64,000 bases of DNA from Lepus europaeus (GCF_033115175.1 NC_084829.1:134202996-134266995), one strand, 5' to 3'. Shown: positions 33,343 to 45,215, counted from the stretch's first letter. Notes: generated by a model from the letters alone, not told the origin. Program-made: numbers and translations.

Positions 33343-33922
33343 CTGACCCTGGAAGCAGAGTTTGATTTTACACCCGCTAGGTATCTGTTACATGTGAATT
33401 TCCTCTGGCGCCAGCAGGTATTTTGAGCTGGCAACCAGAGGGATCCCAAAGGGGCAGGATGGGGTGGGGAAGATGGGGCTGTAAGTTGGGGATCAAAGGT
33501 TTAAAGATCCCGGAGGAAATCGCTAAGATCCGGATTGATTGGCCAAAGCGCTTTAAGTGGCAAGTGGCAGATATTTCTAATTTCTGAGCAGCAGGGGAAG
33601 GGAACGGAAAGGTAGGGAGTAAACAAGACCCCAGAGGAGAAATCACACCAGACAGCCCCACAAGGAAAATGAGACGCGAAAACCTCGCTTTTTACCCTGG
33701 GGACCTTAGAGCACAGCTCCAGCCGGCCGTGCGCAGGGGATGGGCCGCGACAGCTCCCAGCGGCCCCACCTAGCCGCGAGGGGAGGCTGCAGCCCCGGGC
33801 CGGCCAAGGGGCGCTGAGGCGCGCATCGTCTTCCCCGGAGGTCTCGCAAGCAGAGCCATTAAAACCAGCCTGCCCGCTGAAGCGCACAGTAAAAGTGACT
33901 GCGATTTATTTGGATTACTCAC

Positions 33923-33928
33923 TATAAA
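33923..33928 (+). promoter_or_regulatory. TATA-like box in CpG island
   Basis: TATAAAG lies about 30 bp upstream of a GC-rich start region (about 33955) and 61 bp upstream of an ATG at 33984. The spacing fits a plus-strand core promoter, but a single 6-base match is weak evidence. Confidence 0.35.
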
Positions 33929-33983
33929 GGTCTGGGGAGACAGCTATTTATCCGATGCGGGACCTTGACAAATTGACCAGGCA

Positions 33984-34262
33984 GTGCGAGAGAGGACAGT
34001 GCCTCTGACCCCAGGCGGTGCTGGGGCGGAAGGCAGGATCCTCCCACCTGCTCCCGGGCCCCGGGGGCTCGCCCCCCCAGCCCGAGGTGCGTCCTCACCT
34101 GCGGGGGCAGCCCGCCGAGGTGCCCTCTCCCGGCCTGGGGGGCTCAGGCCTCCGCCTCTCGGTCTCCAAGGAAGATTTCCGCTCACTCTCGGGCGGCACC
34201 TTCTCCCTAGGTTCCGAGAAGGTCGCCTAATCGGCTGTCCGGCTCGGCTGCCCTGCAGGTGA
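33984..34262 (+). other. Open frame in CpG island, coding status unknown
   Basis: A 92-codon GC-rich open frame rich in Pro, Gly, Ala and Arg. A second overlapping plus-strand frame (34018-34230, 70 codons) and minus-strand frames (33944-34186; 33501-33887, 128 codons) are equally open. GC-rich DNA lacks stops by chance, so none is convincing. A good splice-donor match, CAGGTGACC, occurs at about 34256-34264 and could end a first exon. I do not recognise any of the proteins. Confidence 0.2.
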
Positions 34263-34330
34263 CCCAGTACCCTGGAAGGTCCACCTGGCTAAAAACCGTT
34301 GAGTCTGGCAGCATCCGGGTCAGATATCCG

Positions 34331-35869
34331 AGAGGTCGTTTCGAAGTCATTTTTTTTAAGCTCCGACAAGTGGTTTGAACCTGAAATCCAATTCCACTTA
34401 ATATGGAATGCGACTATAATATATACTGGCTCTTAATTGAAGGTGACTTCCCTTGGTGTCGCTGATTCCGTGTAGAAGCCCTGCTCTTACGGCTCACACC
34501 CTAAACCTGAAAAGCACGCACCACTACCAAACCCGTTCTTTCTGTTTCTGATTTTATAGTTTCCTAGCATTTATTTCTGCCTTACCCTAACAAGCGCTGC
34601 ATTAAAATCCAAAGAAAAGAAAACGAAGACATTTGTACAAAACATCTCCCAACAAATACAAATAGGTAAATTCTAACTTACAATGCAATCAAAAGGAAGT
34701 ATTTTTCCAGGGACTATATTGCTTTTAATTTGACTTATTGTTGCCTCGCCTTCAAGGCCAATACTGATTTTCCACATTACCTCAAATATGTGGGGCTAAA
34801 TACCTATGGACCCAACTCTGAACTGGAACACAGACTCTTGATAACTAAACCAAATCACTTTGCTCTCAGGATCTGGGACGACACTTTTTGGGCCATCTCT
34901 AAAGAGCCAAACATCAAGCACTGAGATTAATTTCTATATTTGTTTGTCTTTGTTTTGGTTAAAGACCTAAGGCGAGGAGAGTGTTTTGAATAACATTCTT
35001 TGTTATTCGGTGAAAGTCATCAGATCCCTTCCATTAAAAATACCAAAGTTCAGTGTGGCCAAAAGGTGAGGGTTTTTAGCCCTTTTGTTGGAGACTATGT
35101 GAACGCAAAAATTTTGCGTGGCTATCTATCTTGCTAAAAGTCAGAAGGAGATAAAGAGTAATCTGGCTCTGATTTCTGCTGGAAAGAAAACATTGAAATG
35201 ACTGCTCATTTATCACTGTATCACCCTCCCCCTCCTCCACACTGGTGTAATTGACAACCTAACACCAAGCTATTTCGTGGTCCTTTAACTGTTGGAAATG
35301 AAACTAACACCACTGAAGGGGGGGGGGGAGTTATTCTAAATTATCAGCTTCATGATGTAAAGAAATCACAAGGAAAAAATTTTTAGGAATCGTTATAGGA
35401 ACCACCAGCAAGAACACTGGATAATCATCTAAATTCTGTGATGACTCATCAGACTTGCCTTATCTGTGGCTGGGTGAATCTGCACATGTAGGTTCCTGAC
35501 TGAATCAGCTATTCAAGAACTTAATCAACATACAATTTGTGGCACTGTTCCTAAATCAAGTGCACCAAAAAAAAAAAAAAATCTAGTCATTTTGGAGACT
35601 AAGCTGATCAATCACATCATTTTTTTTCTAGTCCAGATATCTTAACCAAATAGACACAGAATTAATAATCATAAAAGAAAAATAGCCTATGTGAATATAA
35701 TAAAATTCCATCTCAATAGTAATCATTTATGTAGTATTAAAACAATAATAGGGTCCTTTTCCAGGAGTCTAATTAATCAAAACTTCTTAAAATGCAATAC
35801 TCAATGTTAACAAGAATCCAATGAAACAATCACTTTCAAACAGCCACTTGAGAATGTGTGAATTAGAAC
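34331..35869. other. Repeat-poor DNA downstream of the CpG island
   Basis: No SINE, L1, LTR or MIR recognised over 1.5 kb. A 64-codon open frame (34730-34924) has no known motif. An 11-base G-run occurs at about 35319-35329. The absence of insertions next to a CpG island would fit regulatory constraint, but that is inference. Confidence 0.45.
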
Positions 35870-36270
35870 AAGCTAGGAATATCAAAAATTAAGATTAAAG
35901 TACTTTAAAATGCATATGCCTTTTAATTTATTCTATTTTAGGAAATTTGTCAGAAAGAATTAAGGATATGCACAAAGATCTAGCTTAAGGAATATCACAG
36001 TAACAAAAAACTGGAAATAAATATACACAACATAAAAATCATTTTGTATTTCACAATTACATCATAGGAGAAAATTTGTTGACATCCAATGAGTTCTACA
36101 ATGTTAGGTAAGAAAATGGGTTACTATAAAATAGAATGTAATTTTTTGAAGAATGCATACATAGAAAAGACCTGGGAAGGTATATATGAAATTGATATAT
36201 CACAGGTAATGGTGTTATACTGTATTGTTCAAAAGTTTTATGCATATATGAGTACAAATAATTTTAAAAT
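35870..36270 (+). mobile_element. Ancient L1 3' end, sense
   Basis: GGAAATTTGTCAGAAAGAAT, ATGCACAAAGATCTAGCTT, AAAAAACTGGAAATAAATAT and ATAGAAAAGACCTGGGAAGG follow an old L1 ORF2-end/3'UTR order. Highly diverged. Confidence 0.6.
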
Positions 36271-38340
36271 ACAAAAAACTTATATAATAGAAATTAAATT
36301 TTTCCTTTCATGTCCTTTATCCATGTTGGTATTTAGTTGTTGGCTTTTTTTGTACTATTATTGATTTGGAAAATTCTTGATAGATTAAAGGAATGAGCCT
36401 TCTTCCTATCACTTACTTTCAAGTAGTTTTTCCTACTTGAAATTTGTCTTTTTACTCTGTTTACATTAAATGTTTATGTAATCACAATTATCAATCTTTT
36501 ATTTCATGGCTTTTAGGTTTTCTGTTCACATCAAAATTCCCCTCCCCTGCACACACAAACACATACACAAATTATTTCCTTAAAGTTTTGCAGTTTTCTT
36601 CTGGTAGTTTCTATTTCTAATTTTTAAATTTTAAGAACTTTTAAGAAATTATCTGGGGCTCAAGCAATGTAATTAGGGATTTAGTTTACTTGTCCTAACA
36701 CCATCTATTAAGTAATATCTTTTTCTATTGACGTAAATATCACCTATCACAGAAAATTTTCACTTGTTCTTGGATTTGCAGTCTTTATATCGTTTGACTA
36801 TGAATCTGTTTACCGAATTGTAAATACACAATTATTTAATATAAAACCTTAACATAATATATATGGCACAATTCCTCCCTTATTATTTGATTACTTATCT
36901 TTGAGTGTTTCTGTTAATGTAAGAATGGATTTATTTAATTTTAAAAATCTTGCATGCATCTTTATTGAGATTGTTTGAAATTACTTAAGTGGAGAGAATT
37001 GACTTCTTCAAAATATTGAGTCTTCAGATCCAACAGCAACTGTGTTTTTATGCCAGCGCTTTCCCCCTCAATACAAAAAAAATTTTGTTCTTCAGTGAGG
37101 TTTATGTTGCTCAGGAGAAATTTTTGCACACTGATTACAATTATGAGTTCTCACACTTATAAGACCTTGAGCAAGTTATATAAAAACTTTGTACCTACAT
37201 TTTTTCACATGTAAAACAAAACAAAACAACAACAACAACAAAAAAAACAGCATCTGCCTCAGAAAGTTATAAGAAGAATTAAATGAGAAGCTCCATTCAA
37301 AGTATTTTAAACCAAGCCTAACAATATTAAATGGTCAATAAACATTTCCTATTAGTAGATCTATTTTTATTAAGTAATTTATCCTTTGTTTCATTATTAT
37401 TGTAAATGAAACCTTACCTTATTTTTTTATTTTCTAGCTAGTTGTTACTTGGATTAAGAAAATTACTGGTTTTATGTATTGACTTACAAATGCTCAACTT
37501 TATTTCCTCTTACTTTGTAGCTTTTCAGTTGATTTGCTGCAATTATCTAGGTGTATAGTTTTATCACCTGAAAGCAGTTAAAGATTGTCCCTCACCTACA
37601 TGGACTGTTTAGCTCAATTTCTTCATTTGGTTTAATTGTGTTGGCTTCCAGAACCGTAGACATGACTATGTGTTTTTTTCTGTTGATCTGCTAATATAAT
37701 AAATATATTAATGGACTCCCTAACAATAAAATATAATGCATGAATACACTTACATATTTCACATTAGTCTATTTGTATGCTGTTTGATTGTATTACTGAT
37801 ATTTTGGTAAGTTTTTTAATACAAATTTGCATGAAAATAGGCTAGAGTATTTGAGTATGGTGGTTGGCTACATGTATACACAAATTCAAATTCACAAACA
37901 TTCTTAAAATTTGGGTTTCATACTCACTTTATAAAATAATTGAGAAATTTTTCTTTATACCCTCTTAAACTGCTTAAGTAATAACAGAGTTGCCCATTCC
38001 TTTGGGAGTATAGAACTCCATAATAAAATCATCGAGGCTTACTGCTTTTTTGGTGCAGAAGAAGTAGAATGTCTTAACAACTTTTCAGTTCTCTAAGAAC
38101 TATAGATTTTTTTTCTGTCTCTTCTGGCTTGAATTTTCTATATTGTATTTTTCCACAAAATCATAAATGTTTTCATGCAGTTGAATAAAGTAATCTCTTT
38201 GAATTATTCTGATTCCCTAGTTATCTGTGATCATTTCCTCTTTCTCGCTTTTAACCTAAAACTTATTTTCATATATAAAAGCATCTACATTTATATTGCT
38301 TAGCTCTCATTTATTGATCCAATTAATGGAAGCTTAGAAA
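36271..38340 (-). mobile_element. Ancient L1M, antisense, interrupted by a MIR
   Basis: T-rich antisense ORF2-type sequence: CACCATCTATTAAGTAATAT, CTTTATTGAGATTGTTTGAA and GTATAGAACTCCATAATAAA. It is continuous in character across the window except for the MIR at 37140-37365. No coding capacity remains. Confidence 0.6.
37140..37365 (+). mobile_element. MIR SINE
   Basis: GACCTTGAGCAAGTTATATA, CATTTTTTCACATGTAAAAC, AAGAAGAATTAAATGAGAAG, then ATGGTCAATAAACATTTCC, in MIR order. An internal (AAC)n/(AAAAC)n stretch lies at about 37217-37250. Confidence 0.72.
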
Positions 38341-38361
38341 AATATTTTTAAAGGTCTTTTT

Positions 38362-38689
38362 TTTAAGATTTATTCATTTATTTGAAAGCCAGTGTTATGG
38401 GGTTAGGGGAGGGTTGGGGTACAAAAGAGGTCTTCCACCCACAGGTTCACTCCCCAAATGGCTGCAATGTCTAGAGCTGGGCTGATCCAAAACCAGGAGC
38501 CAAGAGCTTCTTCCAGATCTCCCACATGGGTGCAGGAGCCCAAGCTCTTGGGCCATCTTCCACTGATTTTCCAGGCACATAATCAAGGAGCTGCATAGGA
38601 AGTAGAGCAGCTGGAACTTGAACCAGTGCCCATATGGGATGCTGGCACCGCAGGCAATAGTTTCACCCACTACACCACAGCACCAACCC
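38362..38689 (-). mobile_element. CSINE, antisense
   Basis: TTTTAAGATTTATTCATTTA to CACTACACCACAGCACCAAC. The usual AG tract is replaced by a G-rich run (GGGGTTAGGGGAGGGTTGGGG). Confidence 0.92.
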
Positions 38690-38769
38690 CTAATAGGTCT
38701 TCTTAATTTCATATGTCACTTAAGACTAAAGAATTTAAGTGAAGGAGCTATGAGTTACAGAATGCTTAT

Positions 38770-38985
38770 GAACTAAGCTCTTTGTGGCAGATTTGATATG
38801 TAATTATCCCTTTTAATCCTCACAGCAGTAACATCTATCCTTATTTTCCAGAGGTAGAATTCAAAACCCAAAAGGGTCAAGTAAATTTTCCAGTAAGCAA
38901 CTAGCAAAGCAAGCAGATTTCAAACCCTGGCAGTCTGACTCCAGGAAATCTTGCACTGTTAAATATTATACTACACTTCCTCACT
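38770..38985 (-). mobile_element. MIR SINE, antisense
   Basis: CTTTTAATCCTCACAGCAGT, ATTTTCCAGAGGTAGAATTC and CAAACCCTGGCAGTCTGACTC (complement of the MIR tRNA-like head). Confidence 0.8.
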
Positions 38986-39104
38986 ATCCTGCGTAGGAAC
39001 GTTATCTAGAGAAGTAATAGCAGGGCACAGTAAGTTTTCATAATATTAAGCCATGAGAAAAGGCATTGGAAACACTACTCCTTTCTGCACTCAGTTCTGT
39101 CCCC

Positions 39105-39475
39105 ATAAAACCAGTGTTGATGTTTCCTAGGGTCTGAAGGTTTGTGTCTCCTTAGAATTTTATGTGGGGCTCTAACCTCCAAAGTAGTAGCAGTAAGAGG
39201 TGAGCCTTTTGGAGGCAACTAGGTCATGAGGGCTCTACCTGCCTGCCTGGATGGAATCAGTATCTTTCTGAAAGAGCCTGAGGGAGCTCTTCTGCAAGGT
39301 AAGCACACGGAGAAGCCCTGATCTATGAGGATGAGGCCCTTTCCAGACGCCAAGTCCACTGATATCTTGAGCTTGGACTCCTTGGCCTCCAGAACTGTGA
39401 GCCATAAATGCCTATTGTTTATAAATTATCCAATCTATGGGTTTTTGTTACAGCAGCCTGAACAGACTAAGACAG
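39105..39475 (+). mobile_element. MaLR (MLT1-type) solo LTR
   Basis: GTGTTGATGTTTCCTAGGG, GGTGAGCCTTTTGGAGGCAA, CTAGGTCATGAGGGCTCTAC, CTTGGCCTCCAGAACTGTGA and CAGCCTGAACAGACTAAGAC follow the MaLR LTR order. It is a non-coding remnant. Confidence 0.82.
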
Positions 39476-40114
39476 TCTTCAACTTCAATGTGATGAAATG
39501 CAAAGGATTTTAAACAGAGGGCTGACTTAATTAGATTCATTTCCCCAAGATCAGCCAGACTGCAACATGAAAGCTGAATAGTGGAGTATGAGACAGTCTG
39601 TAGAGGGATCACTTTGTTCTAGGCTAGTACCACATATAAGAGTGAGGGAAAGAGGTAACTTCAGCACTGATGTTGGTTGGGAAGATGGAAGAAGGGAATG
39701 GATTCCAAAGATTTTTAATAAATAGAGTCAGCAGAAATTGGTGATGAATTAGCCATATGAAAGACAAGACAGAAAAAGATGCAAAGAATCAGACCTGGGC
39801 TTCTGGATTCTGGTGTTTACAGTTGATGTTGCTCCAGAGGAATGAACCTTGCCTGCTCTGTGACCAGGACCACACCCCTTGGGATAGGGGGATCTCAATT
39901 TTAAGGCACATGAAAATATGCACATCATTTTAGGCTAACATATGTATCTGTGCAATTAAAATATTTGAAAGATACCAAACTATGTCCCTAAAATAGTTTC
40001 AGCAAATTTTAAAAAGATCCAAGAATCCATCTTTGAGACAACACCAGTTAATCTAACAAAAAAGGACATTAAAAAGTGTCTCCACTGAGAAGTATTTCTA
40101 CCACAAAGGGATAA
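39476..40114. other. Unclassified intergenic DNA
   Basis: No recognisable repeat or gene. Confidence 0.45.
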
Positions 40115-40305
40115 TTAGGAAGCAGGGTGAGACAGTGGAGAAATATCAGTCAGAGCACCATCAATTTCTCCCTGCACTTGTGCAGAAAAACACTTCAGGG
40201 TGAGTTCTATTTCTGTAAAAGGAATAATACTATCCACATAGAACTATTATTATGAGAATGTGATGGTGCATATTGAGCACTCAATCCACACAGTATCCAG
40301 TAGAA
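40115..40305 (+). mobile_element. Possible MIR-like fragment
   Basis: GGGTGAGACAGTGGAGAAAT, CTATTTCTGTAAAAGGAATA, ATAGAACTATTATTATGAGA and CATATTGAGCACTCAATCC show the MIR order but weakly. Confidence 0.4.
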
Positions 40306-40527
40306 TTTTCCCTTCAAACCAGACGATTGTTAAGTTCTCATTTGCTTTCAATAAACAAATAAATCCTGAGCTTCAATAAGCTAGTCCGTTGCACCCTGGT
40401 GCAAACTATTTTACTGACTTTTCACTAAAAATAATACTTGTACAAATTAATATTGGTGAAATGAGTTAGTGGTCTTGGTAAAAGCTAAATATCCAGTGCA
40501 GAAGGAGATGTTAAAAGGGAGTATATA

Positions 40528-40856
40528 AGGGACGGCGCCGTGGCACAGTAGGTTAATCCTCCGCTGTGGCGCCGGCATCCCATATGGGCCCTGGTTCTAG
40601 TCCTGGCTGCTCCTCTTCCAGTCCAGTTCTCTGCTGTGACATGAGAAAGCAGTGGAAGATACTTGGGCCCCTGCACCGGCATGGGAGACCCGGAAGAAGC
40701 TCCTGTCTCCTGGCTTTGGATCAGTGCAGCTCTGACAGTAGAGGCCATTTGTGGGGTGAACCAACGGAAGGAAGACCTTTCTCTCTGTCTCTCCCTCTCA
40801 CTGTCTGTAACTTCTACCTCTCAAACAAAATGAATAAAATCTTTAAAAAATAAATA
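40528..40856 (+). mobile_element. CSINE
   Basis: GGGACGGCGCCGTGGCACAGT to AAATGAATAAAATCTTTAAA. Small deletions occur in the GATGGCCCAAG core. Confidence 0.93.
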
Positions 40857-41084
40857 AATAAATGGAATTATATAAACCTCAAATTCTGTGAAATGACAAA
40901 GGCATTGAAGAATAAATAATTCAAAACCCATAATTTAAAAAATTTCAAGTAGTTCATTAATGATTTAAAATTTATTTAATCAGAACTCTGACCATCAATT
41001 CAATGAAATAAGAAATTTAGTGCATTCAATGTGTTAAATGCTTCCAACAATTCACAAATGACCACAATAATTATAAAACTTTAT

Positions 41085-41400
41085 GGGTGCTGCCGCTGTG
41101 GCTCACTTGGTTAATCCTCCACCTGAGGCGCCAGCATCCCATATGGGCACCAGGTTCTAGTCTCAGTTGCTCCTCTTCCAGTCCAGCTCTCTGCTGTAGC
41201 CCGAGAGGGCAGTGGAGGATGGCCCAAGTGCTTGGGCCCCTGCACCCACATGGAAGACCAGGAAGAAGCACCTGGCTCCTGGCTTCGGGCCGGCGCTGTG
41301 CCCATTTGGGGGGTAAACCAACAGAAGGAAGACCTTTCTCTCTGTCTTTCTCTCACTGTCTATAACTCTATCTGTCAAATAAAAATTTTTTGAAAATTTT
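41085..41400 (+). mobile_element. CSINE
   Basis: GGGTGCTGCCGCTGTGGCTC to TCTGTCAAATAAAAATTTTT. It includes GGTTCTAGTCTCAG and the CT tract. Confidence 0.92.
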
Positions 41401-41851
41401 AAAAAAACTTCCTACTATAATTATGTGGATTACAATGTATTTATATCTTGAATTGAAATCTGCTTCTTCATCATCCCCATGCTTATTCTCATTTCTAAAA
41501 TGGTTTTCTAGGTCTGGACAGACAATATTCAAAATATTGTACAACCAGTACCGTTAACCAAGAAGAACCGGATGCCTGTGGTTACGGAAGCAGGCTCCTG
41601 AGCTGTGCTCTCCTCTTCCTATGCCCCACAGTTGTCCCCAGTATAAACCCTTTACTAGCTAGACCAGGGGAAACCTAAGGACATGCAAGGAACAGCTGAG
41701 AAGGCAGTGTCGAGGCTGGGGTATTTACCAACCGAAATAGAAAATGTCCAACTATACATGGACACAGTCATATTCCTACCTCCCAGCTGCATACCAACCC
41801 TTCTTACAATATTTCCAAACTGCTTTCCCAAACCATGCAAGTTTAACCTTC
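41401..41851. other. Unclassified, moderately GC-rich DNA
   Basis: Not a repeat I recognise. Open frames on both strands at 41655-41868 have no family resemblance. TTTTCTAGGTCTGG at about 41505-41518 resembles a splice acceptor, with no supporting exon evidence. Confidence 0.4.
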
Positions 41852-42173
41852 TTTTAAGATCTATTTAAGTACTTGAAAGGCAGAGTTACTCAGAGAGAGG
41901 GCAACACAGAGAGAAATCTTCCATCACTCTTTCACTCCCCAATGACCATTATAGCTGGAGCTGGAACAGGCCGAAGCCAAGAGCAGGAACTCCAACCAGA
42001 TCTTCCACAAGGGTGTCAGGGTTCCAAATACTTGTGCCATCTTCTCCTTCTTTCTCAGGCATATTAGCAGGGAGCTGGATTGGAAGTGGAGCAGCGGGGA
42101 CTGGGACCGGTGCCCATATGGGATGCTTGCATCACAGACTGTTACTTAACTTGCTGTTGCACAACATGGCCCC
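41852..42173 (-). mobile_element. CSINE, antisense
   Basis: TTTTAAGATCTATTTAAGTA to TTGCACAACATGGCCCC, with a recognisable body (GGAGCTGGATTGGAAGTGGA). Confidence 0.9.
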
Positions 42174-42305
42174 AAAACCAGGTGTATCTTGATTATTGGC
42201 CAACTGAGCCTTGTTTGGGATATAGCACCAGTTCACATTATCTAAGACGATTTGAGCTCTAACCAAAAATAATCTGATTGGGTTACTTTGTATACCTGTA
42301 TTTGT

Positions 42306-42634
42306 TTAAAATTTTTATTGATTTGAAAAGTGAGAGGAAGAAAAGAGAGGAAGAGACAGAGGGAGGATCAGAAACAGAAATCTTCCATCCACTGGTTCAC
42401 TCTCCATATACCCACAACAGCTAGGGCTGGGAAGGTCGAAGCCAGGAACTGGGAACTTCATACAGGTCTTCCATATGGATAGAAAGAGCTAAGCACTTCG
42501 GCCATGCTCAGCTACCTCCGAGGGTTGGTATTAGCAGGAAGCTGGATCAGAAGCAGGGCCAAGGCTCAAACTTGGGCACTCCAATGTGGGATGCAGGAAT
42601 CCCATCTTAACTACCTGTGCCAAGCACTGGCTCC
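42306..42634 (-). mobile_element. Older C-type SINE, antisense
   Basis: AATTTTTATTGATTTGAAAA, CTTCCATCCACTGGTTCACT, CAGCTAGGGCTGGGAAGGTC and GTGCCAAGCACTGGCTCC. Confidence 0.82.
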
Positions 42635-43329
42635 AAGATGACTGGTTTTTGCCCACCATGATTTTCCAACATTACAATGCTTTGACAAATTTAACAATTT
42701 TTTGTATCTCACAATCTTGGTTCCTATTTTCTATGTTTGATGCTTGGTTTTTAGATTTGGATTTTCTTTCTTTCCAGTTTTGCCTTATCATCATTATATA
42801 ACCATATTTTTATCCTCTCACAGATCTTGGGCCTGAAATTGTTTGAGTCTCTTAAAAAGACTGGTTCATTATAATCTCAATTCTTCTTTCTCATCAAGAG
42901 CCAAGATTTCCTTCTCATAAACTACCAATTTTGACACAGTGGAATTCATCTGAAAGAGAAAGTAAAAAACTTAGTTTTGAGCAGAAAGTCTAAGACATAT
43001 ATTGATGTGGAAATAACAAGAAGGCATATGAAGATTCATTCCTAATCCTTAGCAATTCAATCCAGAATAAAGACTTATTTGGCCATGCATATAGAAATGC
43101 TAATTAAAGACTTGAAAGTGATTGTGATAATTAAATGCAAAGAAAGAGAATGTGATAACTAGCAACAGAACCTTGGGGATGCCCATATTTATGTAGTTTG
43201 TGTAAGATGAGGACACAGTGAAAATAAGATAAGTGATCAAAGATAACGTAAAAACAATATAAAGTGAATAGTGTTACAGATTCTATGCAAAGAGAAACTT
43301 TTAAATAGAAGTGACATAGCATTGTTAGA
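42635..43329. other. Unclassified AT-rich DNA
   Basis: Nothing recognised. Confidence 0.4.
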
Positions 43330-43500
43330 AATAACAAAAAAATTAATAATCAAAATACCCATTAATCTGGAAATTATTAAATTATGGTGCAATAATATCA
43401 TAGAATCTTATGCAACCATTGGAGTGCGGTGGATTCCAGGCTTGCTATGTCATGCAAAAATTTTCAAGACATATTATCAAATTAAAGAATAGTGTATATG
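43330..43500 (+). mobile_element. Ancient L1 fragment, sense
   Basis: CATTAATCTGGAAATTATTA, AATTATGGTGCAATAATATC, GAATCTTATGCAACCATTGG and TTTTCAAGACATATTATCAA parallel an old L1 ORF2 end. Confidence 0.5.
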
Positions 43501-43551
43501 TTGTCAGGACCCAAATATATAAGAGAAAAAGAAAAGCACATTGCATAGTGT

Positions 43552-43988
43552 ATGATGGTATTTCAAAAAGTTCATGAAAAGGTAAGTTCATTTTGGTGCA
43601 AAAATTTCTTAAATCATGCATTGTGTTGTCATAGTATACATTTTTTTAAAGATTAATTTATTTACTTGAAAGTCAGAGTTACACAGAGAAGGAGAGGGAG
43701 AGAGAGAGAGTGAGAGAGAGAGAGAGAGAAAGAGAGAAAGTCTTCCATCTGCTGGTTCACACCCAGATGGCCACATCGGCCAGAGCTGTGCCGATCTGAA
43801 CCTAAGAGCCAGGAGTTCTTCCGGGTCTCCCACACAGGTGCAGGGGCCCAAGGACTTGGGCCATCTTCTACTGCTTTCCCAGGCCACAGCAGAGACTTGG
43901 ATCAGAAGTGGAGCAGCCGGGTCTCAAACAAGCGCCCGTATGGGATGCCGGCACTGCAGGCACCGGTCCCCATAATATACATTTTTCA
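43552..43988. mobile_element. Mariner-like MITE carrying a SINE
   Basis: The left arm GGTATTTCAAAAAGTTCATG, the interior TTTTGGTGCAAAAATTTC and the right arm TTTTCATTAACTTTTTGAAG (to about 44003) match the 22735 copy. An antisense SINE sits at the corresponding T-rich position. Confidence 0.68.
43645..43970 (-). mobile_element. CSINE, antisense, in MITE
   Basis: TTTAAAGATTAATTTATTTA to CTGCAGGCACCGGTCCC. Target duplication CATAGTATACATTTTT (left, from 43631) and CATAATATACATTTTT (right, from 43971), one mismatch. Confidence 0.93.
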
Positions 43989-44172
43989 TTAACTTTTTGA
44001 AGATCCCTTTATATATGTAAGATATATATAGTCATACATACATTCTATGAATATCTATCTGTTGTCCATCTATATAAGTATTTGATGGACTTTAAAGTTA
44101 ACCACCATATGAACAAGAGAGAGAACATTAAGCAAAGTGTGGAGTGGGACTTCAAATACTTTCATTAATTTT

Positions 44173-44460
44173 TATTTTTTTTTAAATTTGTGAGACAGAG
44201 ACAGTGCACATCTACTGGTTCACTCTCCAAATGCCCAGTAGGGTCTGGGACAAAGGTAAAACTGGATGCCAAGAATTCAACCCAAGTCTCCCATCTAGGG
44301 GGCAAAGACCCAGCTACTTGAGCCATCACACTCAGTCTCCCATGATGTTCATTAACAGGAAGCTGGAATCAGGACTGGAGCTGGGATTCAAACCCTGGCA
44401 TGCTAATATGGGATACAAATACCCCAAATGGCATCTTAATTGCTAGGCCAAATACCCACT
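44173..44460 (-). mobile_element. Older C-type SINE, antisense
   Basis: TTTGTGAGACAGAGACAGTG, CTACTGGTTCACTCTCCAAA, CTCCCATCTAGGGGGCAAAG and GGCCAAATACCCACTTTG. Confidence 0.8.
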
Positions 44461-44759
44461 TTGGGATTTCTGTATTTAAATCAAGGTACTTAAGCTTTGG
44501 TTGAAGCTTTATCACAAAAATATATATGCTAATTGGGTAAAATGGTAATAAACCATACGAACCTTTTGTAAATATATACATATATATACATATATTTACA
44601 TATATCTCAGTGCTATATGAAGAAACAAAGGAGAAAAAAATAAGAAAAAAGGCCACTTGTATTTTTCATTAGAAACCTTAGACTAGCCTTAAAAAAGAAA
44701 ATTCTGAATAATGGAAGGAAAATAATTCTTATTACAAGGGTGAGAAGGGATGAAAGAGG
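44461..44759. other. Unclassified DNA with a TATACA simple repeat
   Basis: A (TATACA)n-like stretch at 44572-44608; otherwise nothing recognised. Confidence 0.45.
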
Positions 44760-45215
44760 GGGCTACAAATGTGATGCACTCAAGATTTGTGTGTGTGCCT
44801 TGAAGAAGAAGAAAAGAGAACAAACATCCCACATATCTTTCACAGAAAAGCCTATGCACCAGCCTGAGACTATCAAAGTTCCAGAATTACCACCAGACCT
44901 TCTCCTGGAGTTGTAGAAGACGAGCATCCCCTTCCTCTTTCTCCAAGGCTATGCACAACAGGAGGCATATCCAGTCCAGCAGGCAGCAATTCTGAATCCA
45001 CCTAGAGCCTGACACAGAAGTCAGCCTACCAGAATACTGACAGAAATGTAGCCTGAATTCCAACAACTAACTGAAGCTCTAAACTGTTTGCTGCGCTGAA
45101 TCTACTATGGCCTTGGACTTTTCACCTGTGTAAGCTGATAAATCCCTCCCTTCTTTCTCAAATTAAGGTAGACTTTCTGTCATTTGATACATAAAACCCA
45201 TGCAAAAGGCCTATT
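44760..45215 (+). repeat. Possible LTR-type ancient repeat
   Basis: Its 3' end (CTGATAAATCCCTCCCTTCT, then AAGGTAGACTTTCTGTCATT) resembles the end of old mammalian LTRs. The body (CTTCTCCTGGAGTTGTAGAA, CTGAATCTACTATGGCC) is compatible. Family not assigned. Confidence 0.4.

Larger units (their letters stand above)
33120..34330. promoter_or_regulatory. CpG island, candidate promoter
   Basis: An abrupt GC- and CpG-rich block in an AT-rich, CpG-depleted window. I count 45 CpG dinucleotides in 33721-34320 alone, with GC above 60 percent in the core, and the CpGs are not in a SINE. It contains CCAAT (33129-33133), an E-box CACGTG (33209-33214), an E2F-like GGCGGGAAA (33334-33342), an inverted CCAAT (33538-33542) and TATAAA (33923-33928). 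In mammals such unmethylated islands usually mark promoters. No known exon is recognised on either strand, so the associated transcript is unknown. Confidence 0.75.

Noticed and set aside
39105..39475. Endogenous retrovirus with genes, next to the LTR-like sequence
   Set aside because: Only solo MaLR-type LTR remnants are seen here and at 12160, 51010 and 54535. No gag, pol or env sequence is recognised beside them.
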